Shown here: positions 40,972 to 50,099 of the stretch, one piece after another | How the letters are laid out: each line of letters begins with the position of its first letter | How positions within the stretch are numbered: position 1 is the stretch's first letter | Notes under the pieces: generated by a model | Database searches by the model: none | What the model was told of the DNA's origin: nothing | The model's input: the letters and a program-made list of their open reading frames with translations, nothing else | NCBI RefSeq assembly: GCF_001612965.1 | Contig: NZ_BDBL01000038.1 | Span: 26,684-90,683, forward strand | Length of the DNA: 64,000 nt | Source of the DNA: Nocardia kruczakiae NBRC 101016 | Lineage (GTDB): Bacteria > Actinomycetota > Actinomycetes > Mycobacteriales > Mycobacteriaceae | Direction: 5' to 3' | Position numbers and translations under genes: made by a program

Positions 40972-42671
40972 TCTCCCGTGCTCTCGGTCCGGGCGACCGG
41001 GCGCTGATCCGTGGGGCTGCCGGTGTCGGTGCGGTCGGAGCCGAGCAGCCGCGTCAGCAAGCGGTCGAACTCGCCGCCCCAGCGCGCCTGGTCGGTGCGG
41101 GCCAGCCCACCCATTTCTACTACAGTACGTCGTTCACCGGAACCGCCCTCGTCCGGGCCTTCCGGATAGGCGCGCAACCAGATCCGCCGCCGCTTGACCA
41201 CCAGCGAGACCAGCAGACCGGCCATCATCGTCAGCGCGCACACCAGCACCCAGCTCTGCGCCGGATCGTGGGAGACCTGCAGGTTCGCGTATTGCTGCGC
41301 GCCGTCGAAGGTGACCTTGGTGCCGTCGGCCAGCGTCGCCGATTCACCGGGCCGCAGATTGACGCGCTGCTGCTTGGTCAGCCGGCCCTGTTTGATCATC
41401 TCCGGATCGAGCGAGAACAGCGACTGCGCGCGCCCGGTGTCGAGTCCGGTTTCGCCGCGATAGATGTCGATCGCCACCGCCGGATCGGTCAGTCCCGGAT
41501 ATGAGGAGGTCAGCAGGCTGCCGTGCATCAGCGCGGTAGGGGCGAACAGGCCCTCGATCGCGATCTGGTTCTTGCGCCGCTCGTCCTCGCTGCCGTACAT
41601 ACCGCCCGGCGGGTCGAATCGCATCACACCGCTGGACAGGAAGGTGGCGCCGTCGTCGGGCCGCCACTGGATGGTCTCGGTGCGCTTCTGCCCGTTCGGA
41701 TAGGTGACGGTGAAGGTCGGCGCGTAGCCGTGTCCCTGCAGGTAGACGCGGTCGCCGGCGACGCGCAGCGGATGGTTGACCTGGATGGTGGTGTCACGCC
41801 AGGTGTCGGTCGCCAGATCCTCGCCGGTCTGATACGAGATGTCGGCGGTGAACATCTCGGCCTGCCCGTTGGGCAGGTAGTCGGCCTTGAAATCCTTGAC
41901 GCGCACGCAGACCGGGGTCAGCCCGGTGCCGTCGTTGACCCGCCCGGCCTTGAACGAATCGAAGACCGCCGGCGAGGTGGTGCAGAATCCGGGACCGCCG
42001 TCGGCGACGACGATCACGTTGCCCTCGTAGCCGAACAGCTTGCCCGCCGCGATCGCGACCAGCAGGCCGACCAGGGCCAGGTGGAAGACCAGATTGCCGA
42101 GCTCGCGCAGATATCCCTTCTCCGCGGAGAGCGTCACCTCACCGGGACGGCCGTTGCGCACGGCGGATTCGTCCCGCACCACTGTGCGCCAGCCGCGCAG
42201 CCCGCGCCGCGCCTGCTCGATCGCCTCGGCGGGGGTGTCGTCGGTGGTGGTCGCGGCGTGATGCGGCAGCCGGACCAGGTTGCGCGGCACCATGACCGGC
42301 GGTGTGCGCAGCGCCTTGTAGTGGTCGAAGACGCGCGGCACGATGCAGCCGACCAGCGAGACGAACAGCAGGGCGTAGATCGCGGTGAACCAGAAGCTGG
42401 AGAACACGTCGAACAGCTGCAGCCGGTCCATCCACGGACCGAGGGTGCCGCGATCGGCGATGTACTTGTCGACCTTCTGCGGGTTGAGACTGCGCTGCGG
42501 CAGCAACGCCCCCGGAATCGCCGCCAGCGCCAGCAGGAACAGCAGCATCAGCGCGGTGCGCATACTGGTCAATCCGCGCCAGGCGTTGCGCAGCAGTGCG
42601 AACGCGCGGCGCGGCAGCGACTGGCGCGGCGGCTTCGCGGCGGTGGACGGGGGCGTCATCGTGGCAGTCAT
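40968..42671 (-). CDS. resB: ResB-like cytochrome c biogenesis protein
   Basis: 567 residues. N-terminal membrane helices (TALMLLFLLALAAIPGALLPQR near 38-59, then FWFTAIYALLFVSLVGCIVPRVFDHY), a large extracytoplasmic region of about 300 residues and a C-terminal helix, the ResB/Ccs1 layout. It works with CcsB in haem delivery. ATG 42671 is chosen; MTPP at 42659 is possible. The stop overlaps ccsB. Confidence 0.92.
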   Translation of the reverse strand: MTATMTPPSTAAKPPRQSLPRRAFALLRNAWRGLTSMRTALMLLFLLALAAIPGALLPQRSLNPQKVDKYIADRGTLGPWMDRLQLFDVFSSFWFTAIYALLFVSLVGCIVPRVFDHYKALRTPPVMVPRNLVRLPHHAATTTDDTPAEAIEQARRGLRGWRTVVRDESAVRNGRPGEVTLSAEKGYLRELGNLVFHLALVGLLVAIAAGKLFGYEGNVIVVADGGPGFCTTSPAVFDSFKAGRVNDGTGLTPVCVRVKDFKADYLPNGQAEMFTADISYQTGEDLATDTWRDTTIQVNHPLRVAGDRVYLQGHGYAPTFTVTYPNGQKRTETIQWRPDDGATFLSSGVMRFDPPGGMYGSEDERRKNQIAIEGLFAPTALMHGSLLTSSYPGLTDPAVAIDIYRGETGLDTGRAQSLFSLDPEMIKQGRLTKQQRVNLRPGESATLADGTKVTFDGAQQYANLQVSHDPAQSWVLVCALTMMAGLLVSLVVKRRRIWLRAYPEGPDEGGSGERRTVVEMGGLARTDQARWGGEFDRLLTRLLGSDRTDTGSPTDQRPVARTESTGE

Positions 42672-42676
42672 GGGGC

Positions 42677-43528
42677 TCAGATCGGCAGGGTTACCTGGGA
42701 GACGAAAACATTGCGGATCCATCCGACGAACTGATCCCACATCCCGGTGACCAGTGCGACGCCGACCACGACGAGCAGTACGCCGCCGATGATCTGGATG
42801 GTGCGCGAATTGCGCCGGAGCCAGCCGACTCCGCGCAACGCGGTGGCCGACCCGAACGCGAGAATCACGAACGGCAGGCCGAGACCGAGGCAGTACGCCA
42901 CGATGAGCACGACCCCGCGAGCGGCCGTCGCCCCCTCGGTACCGGCGGATACGGCCATCACGCCGGACAGCGTCGGACCCAGGCACGGCGTCCAGCCGAG
43001 GGCGAACACCGCGCCCAGCAGCGGTGCGCCGACGATTCCGGTGAGCCGGCGCGGATGCATTCTGGTGTCGCGCTGCAACATCGGCACCAGGCCGAGGAAC
43101 ACCAGACCCATCACGATCGTCACCACGCCGCCGATGCGTTGCAGCAGTTCACGATTGACGTTCAGGGTCTGGATGACCCCGAAGACCGTGGCCGAGGCCA
43201 GCACGAACACCACGGTGAAGCCGGCGACGAAGAGTCCGGCCGCGCCCGCCACGCGCATCCGCCCGGGGCGCAGCGCGACGGCCGCGCTCTTGCCCTGGGC
43301 CTCGCCGACGGTGACCGGCGGCGCTTCGGCGCCCACGAGCCCGGCCAGATACGACAGATAACCCGGCACCAGCGGCACCACGCACGGCGACGCGAACGAG
43401 ACCAGCCCGGCGAGCAGGCAGGCGCCCAAGGCCAGCAGCAGCGGCCCGGTGGCCGCGGTCTGCTGGAACGATTCGCCGATCGAAGCCAATGCCGGGGAAG
43501 CCGATGCCGGCGAGGCCAGAGCCGTCAC
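42677..43528 (-). CDS. ccdA: CcdA-type thiol:disulfide transporter
   Basis: 283 residues, six-helix membrane protein of the DsbD/CcdA family. The conserved cysteines lie in FASPCVVPLVPGYLSYLAG and GWTPCLGPTLSGV. It passes reducing power from thioredoxin to the TlpA-type protein, keeping the CxxCH haem sites reduced. GTG 43528 overlaps the tlpA stop (GTGA). Confidence 0.92.
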   Translation of the reverse strand: MTALASPASASPALASIGESFQQTAATGPLLLALGACLLAGLVSFASPCVVPLVPGYLSYLAGLVGAEAPPVTVGEAQGKSAAVALRPGRMRVAGAAGLFVAGFTVVFVLASATVFGVIQTLNVNRELLQRIGGVVTIVMGLVFLGLVPMLQRDTRMHPRRLTGIVGAPLLGAVFALGWTPCLGPTLSGVMAVSAGTEGATAARGVVLIVAYCLGLGLPFVILAFGSATALRGVGWLRRNSRTIQIIGGVLLVVVGVALVTGMWDQFVGWIRNVFVSQVTLPI

Positions 43529-44133
43529 TGCCGGCCCTCCTGCGCGACCTGATTCACCACCGGCAGCAGATCCTCGGCCAGCAACGACCGCAGGAAGACC
43601 GCGGCGACGCGATGCTGCCGATCCAGCACCAGCGTGGTGGGGATGACGCTGGTGGGGAATTTGCCGCCGAGCGCCAGCAGGCTGCGCATCTCGGGGTCGT
43701 AGATGGACGGATAGCCGACGTGATTGTCGGTCACGAAGTCGCGCGCCTTGTCCTGCTGCGGATCACGCACATTGATCCCCAGGAAGGCGACGCCCTTGTC
43801 CTTGGACTGTTCGTAGACCTGTTCCAGCGCGGGCGCTTCCGCGCGGCACGGCCCACACCACTGGCCCCAGAGGTTCAGCACGACGACCTGATTCGGGAAG
43901 TCGTCGACCGAGACGGTCTTGCCGGTGAGCAGATTCGGTCCCGAGAGGTGGCCGATCGTGCCGCGTGCGGCGGGTGGGTCGTAGCGGATGTCGGTCTTCC
44001 CACCGGGTGAGACGAAATCGAAGGTGCCGCCCTGGGCGACCGCGTCGTTACCCGACGAACAACCGGCCAGCGCGGCGACGACCGCCACGCAGGCCAGCAG
44101 CATCGGCAGCAGACGCCGGACCGCCCCGCTCAC
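43525..44133 (-). CDS. Lipoprotein thioredoxin, TlpA/ResA-like
   Basis: 202 residues. A signal peptide with lipobox ALAGC (cysteine near residue 26) anchors it outside the membrane. The thioredoxin fold has the active site WCGPC in VLNLWGQWCGPCRAEAP. It reduces apocytochrome c cysteines using electrons from CcdA. GTG 44133 overlaps the stop of the phosphatase gene (GTGA). Confidence 0.9.
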   Translation of the reverse strand: MSGAVRRLLPMLLACVAVVAALAGCSSGNDAVAQGGTFDFVSPGGKTDIRYDPPAARGTIGHLSGPNLLTGKTVSVDDFPNQVVVLNLWGQWCGPCRAEAPALEQVYEQSKDKGVAFLGINVRDPQQDKARDFVTDNHVGYPSIYDPEMRSLLALGGKFPTSVIPTTLVLDRQHRVAAVFLRSLLAEDLLPVVNQVAQEGRQ

Positions 44134-44939
44134 GCCCCGGTCACCCTGGGATCCGAGCCGCCGGACGGCTCGGAGTAGACGATGTCGATCAACGTATCGC
44201 CTTGGTACACAAGTGAAGTCAGCGAAGCCAGCGAGCACTGCCGCTGCCGCGGATCGTGCCACAGCCGCTTGCCCTCCAGGAAGCGACGCAACGTCCACAC
44301 CGGCAACTGATGCGATACCACCACGGCCTCGTGCCCGGCCGCCTCCACCCGCGCCTTGTTCACGGCGGCGAGCATGCGATGCGCGATCTGCAGATACGGT
44401 TCCCCCCACGACGGGGTGAACGGATCGCGCAGCTTCCACCAGTGCCGCGGCTTGCGCAGTGCGCCGTCGCCGACCGACACCCGCAGGCCCTCGAAGGTGT
44501 TACCGGCCTCGATGAGGTTGTCGTCGGTGCGCACGATCAGCCCGTGCTGTCCGGCGATCGGCGCGGCGGTCTCCTGGGCGCGCTGCAGCGGCGAGGCGAC
44601 GACCAGGGCGATGTCGTGGTCGGCGAGGGTGCGCGCGACCGTCGCCGCCTGCGAACGGCCGGTCACCGAGAGACTGAAGCCGGGCAGGCGGCCGTAGAGG
44701 ATGCCCTTGGGGTTGTGCACCTCGCCGTGGCGCATCACGTGCACGATCGTCTCGGTATCCGAGGCGACATCACCGGGGAGTGAGGGAACCTTGCCGGCAT
44801 CTGTTCCAGAGCCGGGCACGGGCGCCTGCGACGATTCGGTGTCCCCGCTCGCCGGGGCCGCACCGGACGACGCCGGTTCTTCGTGCGAGGGGGATTCTGT
44901 TGCGGCAGTGACGGATTCGAGCTGATCTGAGTCGCTCAC
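44130..44939 (-). CDS. Histidine phosphatase (phosphoglycerate-mutase-like)
   Basis: 269 residues. The RHG motif is R70-H71-G72 in VHVMRHGEVHNP, the second His is in AVVVSHQLPVW, and the catalytic layout is that of the branch-1 superfamily. The first 60 residues are a Ser/Pro/Glu-rich, probably disordered tail. Its place between hemL and tlpA is the same as in mycobacteria. Substrate unknown. GTG 44939 overlaps the hemL stop (GTGA). Confidence 0.88.
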   Translation of the reverse strand: MSDSDQLESVTAATESPSHEEPASSGAAPASGDTESSQAPVPGSGTDAGKVPSLPGDVASDTETIVHVMRHGEVHNPKGILYGRLPGFSLSVTGRSQAATVARTLADHDIALVVASPLQRAQETAAPIAGQHGLIVRTDDNLIEAGNTFEGLRVSVGDGALRKPRHWWKLRDPFTPSWGEPYLQIAHRMLAAVNKARVEAAGHEAVVVSHQLPVWTLRRFLEGKRLWHDPRQRQCSLASLTSLVYQGDTLIDIVYSEPSGGSDPRVTGA

Positions 44940-46273
44940 GCGCGGGATCCTTCGGGTGTGGCGGCCGCGGCTGCCGCGGCGGCGGCGGGCAGTGCGGCAG
45001 CGATACGGTCGAATGCGTCCTCGTCGAGGGCGGCCGAGACGAACCAGGCCTCGAACGGGCTCGGCGGCGCGTAGACGCCACGCTCCAGCAGCGCGTGGAA
45101 GAAGGCCGGGAAACGCCAGGTGGCGGTGGCCTTGGCGGTGGCGTAGTCGGTAACCGGACCCTCGGCGAAGAACACGCTCACCATATTGCCCGCGAATTGC
45201 ACGGTGTGCGGGACCCCCGCGGTGGTCAGAGCCTCGGTGATCAGGGATCCGAGTCGTTCGGCGTTGCGGTCGAGGGCCGCGTAGACGTCCGCGTCGGCGG
45301 CGCGCAGCGTGGCCAGCCCGGCCGCCACTGCCACCGGATTACCCGAGAGCGTGCCCGCCTGATACACCGGTCCGATCGGCGCGAGGTGATCCATGACCTC
45401 GGCGCGGCCACCGAAGGCCGCGGCCGGGAGTCCGCCGCTCATCACCTTGCCGAAGGTGTACAGATCGCCGGCCACCGGATCGCGGCCGTACCAGCCCGCG
45501 GCGCTGACGCGGAAGCCGGTCATCACCTCGTCCATGATCAGCAGGGCGCCGTGTTCGCTGGTCAGCTCGCGCAGGCCGGCGTTGAAACCGGGCAGCGGCG
45601 GGACCGCGCCCATATTGCCGGCGGCCGCCTCGGTGATCACGGCGGCGATCTGGCCCGGATATTCGGCGAAGGCCGTGGCGACGGCTTCGAGGTCGTTGTA
45701 GGGCAATACGAGGGTGTCGGAGGCCTGCGCCCCGGTCACACCCGGCGAGGTGGGCAGACCCAGAGTGGCGACGCCGGAACCGGCATCGGCCAGCAACGCG
45801 TCGACATGGCCGTGATAGCAGCCCGCGAACTTGACGATCTTGCTGCGCCCGGTGAATCCGCGCGCCAGCCGCACCGCGCTCATGGTGGCCTCGGTGCCGG
45901 AGTTCACCAGCCGCACCCGCTGCACCGGATCGACCCGCGCGGCGATCGCCTCGGCCAGCTCGATCTCGGCCTCGGTCGGCGCGCCGAAGGACAGCCCGCT
46001 GGTGGCTGCCCGCTGCACCGCGTCCACGACGGCCGGGTGCGCATGTCCGAGGATCATCGGTCCCCAGGAACACACCAGGTCCACATACTCGTTGCCGTCG
46101 GCGTCGGTGAGCGTGTACCCGCGCGCCGAAGCGATGAATCGCGGGGTGCCGCCGACCGAATTGAAGGCCCGCACAGGCGAGTTCACACCGCCGGGGATGA
46201 TCGCGGCGGCGCGTTCGAAGAGTCGGGCGGAGACCGGCACGTTTACCTGGGTCGCGCGCGGAGAAGAACTCAC
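44936..46273 (-). CDS. hemL: Glutamate-1-semialdehyde 2,1-aminomutase
   Basis: 445 residues, a PLP enzyme that turns glutamate-1-semialdehyde (the HemA product) into 5-aminolevulinate. PLP lysine in TFGKVMSGG near residue 273; IPGGVNSPVRAF near 20-31 and SWGPMILGHAHP are family marks. GTG 46273 follows a GACACT -10 at leaderless spacing; the frame stays open upstream. An 8-bp-stem hairpin lies about 50 bases upstream. First gene of the cytochrome c maturation operon, which ties haem supply to its use. Confidence 0.93.
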   Translation of the reverse strand: MSSSPRATQVNVPVSARLFERAAAIIPGGVNSPVRAFNSVGGTPRFIASARGYTLTDADGNEYVDLVCSWGPMILGHAHPAVVDAVQRAATSGLSFGAPTEAEIELAEAIAARVDPVQRVRLVNSGTEATMSAVRLARGFTGRSKIVKFAGCYHGHVDALLADAGSGVATLGLPTSPGVTGAQASDTLVLPYNDLEAVATAFAEYPGQIAAVITEAAAGNMGAVPPLPGFNAGLRELTSEHGALLIMDEVMTGFRVSAAGWYGRDPVAGDLYTFGKVMSGGLPAAAFGGRAEVMDHLAPIGPVYQAGTLSGNPVAVAAGLATLRAADADVYAALDRNAERLGSLITEALTTAGVPHTVQFAGNMVSVFFAEGPVTDYATAKATATWRFPAFFHALLERGVYAPPSPFEAWFVSAALDEDAFDRIAAALPAAAAAAAAATPEGSRA

Positions 46274-46321
46274 GACCACCAGTGTCGCAGCCCCCGCCGG
46301 AGCGGTCGACGACAGGGTGTA

Positions 46322-46340
46322 GTGGGGTGAGCCACCCCAC
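46322..46340. promoter_or_regulatory. Hairpin upstream of hemL
   Basis: GTGGGGTG AGC CACCCCAC, an 8-bp perfect stem with a 3-base loop, in the 249-base divergent gap before hemL. It could be an operator or an RNA structure. The rest of the gap has an AT-rich stretch and the ribosome site for the secreted protein at 46523. Confidence 0.4.
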
Positions 46341-46522
46341 AGGACGGGCCGGTGCATTGTACTCTCGCTCGCCCGACCAGCGGTTTGCCGAGAATTTCCT
46401 CACATTCGCCCGTCGGCGCCCGCAGCGCAACACGCGGCGTAAATTTCCTGCCATAAGGGTTGTGGCCTGGTTGCCCATGCGTAACCTCGTACCCACCATC
46501 ACGCTCACCGCCGGGAGGGTCC

Positions 46523-46906
46523 ATGCGTAAAGCAATATTCGGGTTAGCCCTGTTGACAACCCTCGCCGGCTCCGTCGCGGCAGCGACCCAGGCCGCCGCG
46601 GTGACGCCGGTCGTCCAGCCCGAACAGCAGCGCGCCGGAGTCATCCTCACCCACGACGAGACCGCCGCGCTCGGCGACGGGCCGATTCCCGCACTGGTCA
46701 CGATGGTCGTCCCGGAGAGCCGGATCGGGGCGGGCCTGAAGCCGGACACCCAGCTCTATCACGATCAGAACGGCAACGTGCACGCCTCACTGCGACAGGT
46801 GATCGAGGAGGCGGCGAGCCATCCGGACGGCAGCGTCGTGGTGATGGCGAACGTGCCCGGATCGCACGGCACGCGCCTGCTCGACGTCTTCCAGCAGTGG
46901 CACTGA
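46523..46906 (+). CDS. Small secreted protein
   Basis: 127 residues with a Sec signal peptide (MRKAIFGLALLTTLAGSVAA, cut probably after AAA near residue 26). The mature part of about 100 residues has no Cys and no recognised domain; it ends LLDVFQQWH. ATG 46523 has GGGAGGG at 6-base spacing. Short proteins of this kind are frequent in Nocardia. Confidence 0.8.
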   Translation: MRKAIFGLALLTTLAGSVAAATQAAAVTPVVQPEQQRAGVILTHDETAALGDGPIPALVTMVVPESRIGAGLKPDTQLYHDQNGNVHASLRQVIEEAASHPDGSVVVMANVPGSHGTRLLDVFQQWH

Positions 46907-46938
46907 CCGAAGGTCTTCGACCCCGGCGCGGCGGCGGG

Positions 46939-47274
46939 TCAGGGCACCGGCACGCCCAGGCACAGCAGCGCATACCCCGTGGACAGCAGGCAATTCAGCG
47001 GCGTGGGAAGCAGATCCAGCAGTGAGGAAACCTGCCCGGCGCGCGGCGACACGGCAGTGGCGGCCACCGAATCGGCGACACCCGCGGCGGCTCGGCTCTG
47101 CGCGCCGGATACCTGCGGGCCGGCCGGCTCCACGGTAACCGCCGAAGTGCGTGCGGCCGAAGGACTTTCAGGCGAGGCGGCGGCCACGGCCACCGGGGCC
47201 ATACCGATCGCCGCGGCCGCGAGAATCGTGAACGAGGATTTCCGCACTGCTCGGGTGCGCGTCATGGTGCTCAT
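46939..47274 (-). CDS. Small secreted or membrane-anchored protein
   Basis: 111 residues: basic start, signal-type helix (SSFTILAAAAIGMAPVAVAAA), an Ala/Ser/Thr/Pro middle, and a hydrophobic C-terminus with two Cys (TPLNCLLSTGYALLCLGVPVP). The start is uncertain: ATG 47274 has AGG very close; ATG 47265 is alternative. It converges on the secreted protein at 46523. Function unknown. Confidence 0.65.
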   Translation of the reverse strand: MSTMTRTRAVRKSSFTILAAAAIGMAPVAVAAASPESPSAARTSAVTVEPAGPQVSGAQSRAAAGVADSVAATAVSPRAGQVSSLLDLLPTPLNCLLSTGYALLCLGVPVP

Positions 47275-47355
47275 TTACCTGCAATACCCACAACACTCGA
47301 TCCGCTATCGGGCGACGCGCAGCGAAAACGGGTGCGGCTGTGGGAAACAGACGTT

Positions 47356-47592
47356 TCAGCGCGGACGCACCGCGCACCGCACCACCAGATCGATCGCCGC
47401 GAGCCCCGCGGCGGCGACCAGTACCGTGGCCAGCGCCAGCCACGGACCGGCGTAGTGAGTGGATTCGAAGGCAGGCTGATCTCCCACCGCCGCGAACCAG
47501 GTCCGGTGCACCCCGTGCCGCCAGATGGGCACGGCGGCCACCGCGCAGGCCACGACCAGCACCAGATCGAGCAGGATCCACAGCCGGCGCAT
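47356..47592 (-). CDS. Two-TM membrane protein (Rv0514-like)
   Basis: 78 residues with helices at about 4-22 and 50-69. ATG 47592 overlaps the stop of the gene before it (GTGATG; GTG 47595 is equally possible). Position after the Rv0513-like gene matches M. tuberculosis Rv0514. Function unknown. Confidence 0.78.
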   Translation of the reverse strand: MRRLWILLDLVLVVACAVAAVPIWRHGVHRTWFAAVGDQPAFESTHYAGPWLALATVLVAAAGLAAIDLVVRCAVRPR

Positions 47593-48248
47593 CACGCGAC
47601 ATCCTCCTTGCCCTCGGACCCCACGTCGCCCTGGCTGTCAGAACCGGACGCCACCACCGAATTCTCCGCATCGTCCGCGCTCGCCGCGAGCACGGCCGCG
47701 GACTCCTTCGCCGGAGAGTCCGCGGAATCCTTCGCCGCGGGAGCCGATTCCTCGGCGAGCCGCTCGAGTGCGGCGCTCAACTCGGCGCGCAACTGCTGAT
47801 GATCGCGCGCCCAGGCCTGCACCATGGCGCCGTCGCGCAATTTCAGGCCGATGCCGCGGCGACGGCGCGGCACTCCGGTCAGTTCACCCAGTGCGCGGGC
47901 CGACTCCCAGGGATCGTCGTCCCACGATTCCTCGTCGTGTTCGGGAAACACCCGCGCGATCGACTCCAGCGGCAGCGTTTCGGTGCCCTCGCGCAGCGCG
48001 GAGTCGGTGAGTTCGACGCTGACGTGGCGTTTTCCCGCGACGACCTGCAGAGTCACGAATCCGGCGAGCAGAATCGCGCAGAAGGTGAGACCGAACCAGT
48101 GCACCGGGCCGCGCCGCAGCGCGAGTTCCAGGATCAGCACCAGCAGGCAGAGCAGCGGGCCGTAGGCGACCGTTCGCCAGCGGGCGCCGGGCTCGCTGAA
48201 CAGCACGGAATCCGGCCGCACCGCGGCGGTGGGTTGGGCGTCGCTCAC
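47592..48248 (-). CDS. Membrane protein (Rv0513-like)
   Basis: 218 residues. Two helices near 30-45 and 52-70 are followed by a soluble domain of about 100 residues (VSVELTDSALREGTETLPLESIARVFP, then WARDHQQLRAELSAALERL), resembling PH-like or DUF3093-type domains, and an acidic Ala/Ser tail. GTG 48248. It belongs with hemB-side genes in mycobacteria. Function unknown. Confidence 0.82.
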   Translation of the reverse strand: MSDAQPTAAVRPDSVLFSEPGARWRTVAYGPLLCLLVLILELALRRGPVHWFGLTFCAILLAGFVTLQVVAGKRHVSVELTDSALREGTETLPLESIARVFPEHDEESWDDDPWESARALGELTGVPRRRRGIGLKLRDGAMVQAWARDHQQLRAELSAALERLAEESAPAAKDSADSPAKESAAVLAASADDAENSVVASGSDSQGDVGSEGKEDVA

Positions 48249-48300
48249 GCAAGACCTCCGAATACGACGCGCGTGCCGGACCGAGCGGGTGGCGGCGGAG

Positions 48301-48420
48301 TCAGCCGACCTTCCCCGGGAGCAGCAGTCCGGCGAGGGTGAGCAGTGCGAGAAGCAGCAGCAGTCCCATCACCAGAACATCGCGTCGAATGCTTTGTCGC
48401 TGCTGAATCACCACGCGCAT
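48301..48420 (-). CDS. 39-residue single-TM protein
   Basis: ATG 48420 to TGA 48301. A basic N-terminus (MRVVIQQRQSIRRD) is followed by one long hydrophobic helix (VLVMGLLLLLALLTLAGLLL) and PGKVG. GGAG lies 6 bases before the ATG. The good ribosome site and membrane pattern support a real gene between the hemB-linked membrane proteins; such short genes are often missed. Confidence 0.6.
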   Translation of the reverse strand: MRVVIQQRQSIRRDVLVMGLLLLLALLTLAGLLLPGKVG

Positions 48421-48606
48421 CGATGTCTCCGATCCACCGAAGCCATCCGTGCTGCGCTTTCATCGCGGTGACCGATCGATGGGACCACCGACCGAAAAAC
48501 CACATCCGAAGAGCAACGCACAACCAACGACTTTCAGTTCCCGAGCTATCTGTGACAACCCTCACCATACATCCCGGTCGGCACGCGACAAATTCGGCCT
48601 CGCGTC

Positions 48607-49125
48607 TCAGTGGCCGTCGGCTCGGAAGTAAGCCTCGGATTCCTTTCTGCGGCAGAGGAATACGGCTCCGCAAGCCAGGACCGCCTGTAATATCGCCGCG
48701 GCCCCGATCAGCACCGCCGGGCCGCCCACGACCGCACCGAGTCCGAACATCGACCCGACGGCGCCGAGCACCAGCACCACGGTCGCCACATCGGCAACCG
48801 TGCGCGCCCACAGTCGCCCGCGACCGAGCTCGTGCACCACGGCCACCGCGCCGATCCCCAGGGCCAGGCCGTAGGTGAGCACCAGCACCTCGAGAATCGA
48901 GACCACGAGCTCCATCTGCGCAACGCTGAAGTCGGGCCGCTCGCCGTGCAGCTGGTCGTAGAAGTCCTGGGCGACCTGACGGCGATTGCCGAGACGGTCG
49001 ACCGCGCCGAGGATCAGGCGCAACACCCCGAGCGCGACGACGGCCCACCACAGCTGGCAGGCGGTGCGCACATCTTCGGGTCTGGTTCGGATGCCGGGCT
49101 CGGCCGGCATTGTCGCAGGATTCAC
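48607..49125 (-). CDS. Four-TM membrane protein next to hemB
   Basis: 172 residues from GTG 49125, whose TGA overlap with hemB (GTGA) matches the style of this operon; ATG 49110 is alternative. Helices at about 20-40, 70-90, 100-120 and 130-150. No domain recognised. It lies between hemB and the 39-residue protein. Confidence 0.75.
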   Translation of the reverse strand: MNPATMPAEPGIRTRPEDVRTACQLWWAVVALGVLRLILGAVDRLGNRRQVAQDFYDQLHGERPDFSVAQMELVVSILEVLVLTYGLALGIGAVAVVHELGRGRLWARTVADVATVVLVLGAVGSMFGLGAVVGGPAVLIGAAAILQAVLACGAVFLCRRKESEAYFRADGH

Positions 49126-50099
49126 GACAGCCAGTGCGCGGCCTCGGTGGCCCAGTAGGTCAGCACGATATCCGCGCCCGCCCGGCGGATGCCGAGAAGC
49201 GATTCGAGGATGGCGCCGCGGCGGTCGATCCACCCGCGTTCGGCGGCGGCCGTGATCATCGCGTACTCGCCGGAGATCTGATACGCCGCGACCGGAACCG
49301 GCGAATGATCGGCGACGTCGCGCAGGATGTCGAGATACGACATGGCCGGTTTGACCATCACGATGTCGGCGCCCTCGGCCAGGTCCAGCTCGAGTTCGCG
49401 CAGCGATTCGCGCCGATTCGCGGCATCCTGCTGATAGGTGCGTCGATCGCCCTGTAGCGACGAGCCGACGGCCTCCCGGAACGGGCCGTAGAACGCCGAG
49501 GCGTATTTGGCCGCGTAGGCGAGGATCCCGGTATCGATGTGACCGGCGGCATCCAGGCCCGCGCGGATCGCGCCGACCTGGCCGTCCATCATGCCGCTGG
49601 TGCCCAGCAGTTCGGCGCCGGCCTCGGCCTGGGCCAGCGCCATCTCGACGTAACGGTCCAGGGTCGCGTCGTTGTCGACGGAGCCGTCGCCGGCCAGCAC
49701 CCCGCAGTGCCCGTGATCGGTGAATTCGTCCAGACAGGTGTCGGCCATCACGACGGTGTCGCCGCCGACCTCCTCGGTCAGCGCGCGCAGGCCGCGGTTG
49801 AGAATGCCGTCCGGGGCACTGGCCTGGCTGCCCACCGCGTCCTTGTCCTCCGGACGCGGTACGCCGAACAGCATGAGGCCGCCGACGCCCGCGCCGACCG
49901 CCTCCGCCGCGGCCTTGCGCAGCGAATCCATCGAATGCTGGTACACGCCGGGCATCGAGCTGATCTCGCGCGGTTCGGCCAGTCCGTCGGCGACGAACAT
50001 CGGCAGTACCAATTGCCTTGGTTCCAAGGTGGTTTCGGCGACGAGGCGACGCATCGCGGGGGTACGACGCAACCGCCGCGGGCGGTCCATTCCGGTCAT
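49122..50099 (-). CDS. hemB: Porphobilinogen synthase (delta-aminolevulinate dehydratase)
   Basis: 325 residues. It condenses two 5-aminolevulinate molecules. Schiff-base lysines are in AYAAKYASAFYGPFR and VMVKPAMSYLD. The metal loop DTCLDEFTDHGHCGVL keeps the first and third Cys of the zinc site but has Asp at the second, an intermediate form. ATG 50099; upstream in-frame extension is unconserved. It is divergent from the gene at 50429. Confidence 0.93.
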   Translation of the reverse strand: MTGMDRPRRLRRTPAMRRLVAETTLEPRQLVLPMFVADGLAEPREISSMPGVYQHSMDSLRKAAAEAVGAGVGGLMLFGVPRPEDKDAVGSQASAPDGILNRGLRALTEEVGGDTVVMADTCLDEFTDHGHCGVLAGDGSVDNDATLDRYVEMALAQAEAGAELLGTSGMMDGQVGAIRAGLDAAGHIDTGILAYAAKYASAFYGPFREAVGSSLQGDRRTYQQDAANRRESLRELELDLAEGADIVMVKPAMSYLDILRDVADHSPVPVAAYQISGEYAMITAAAERGWIDRRGAILESLLGIRRAGADIVLTYWATEAAHWLS

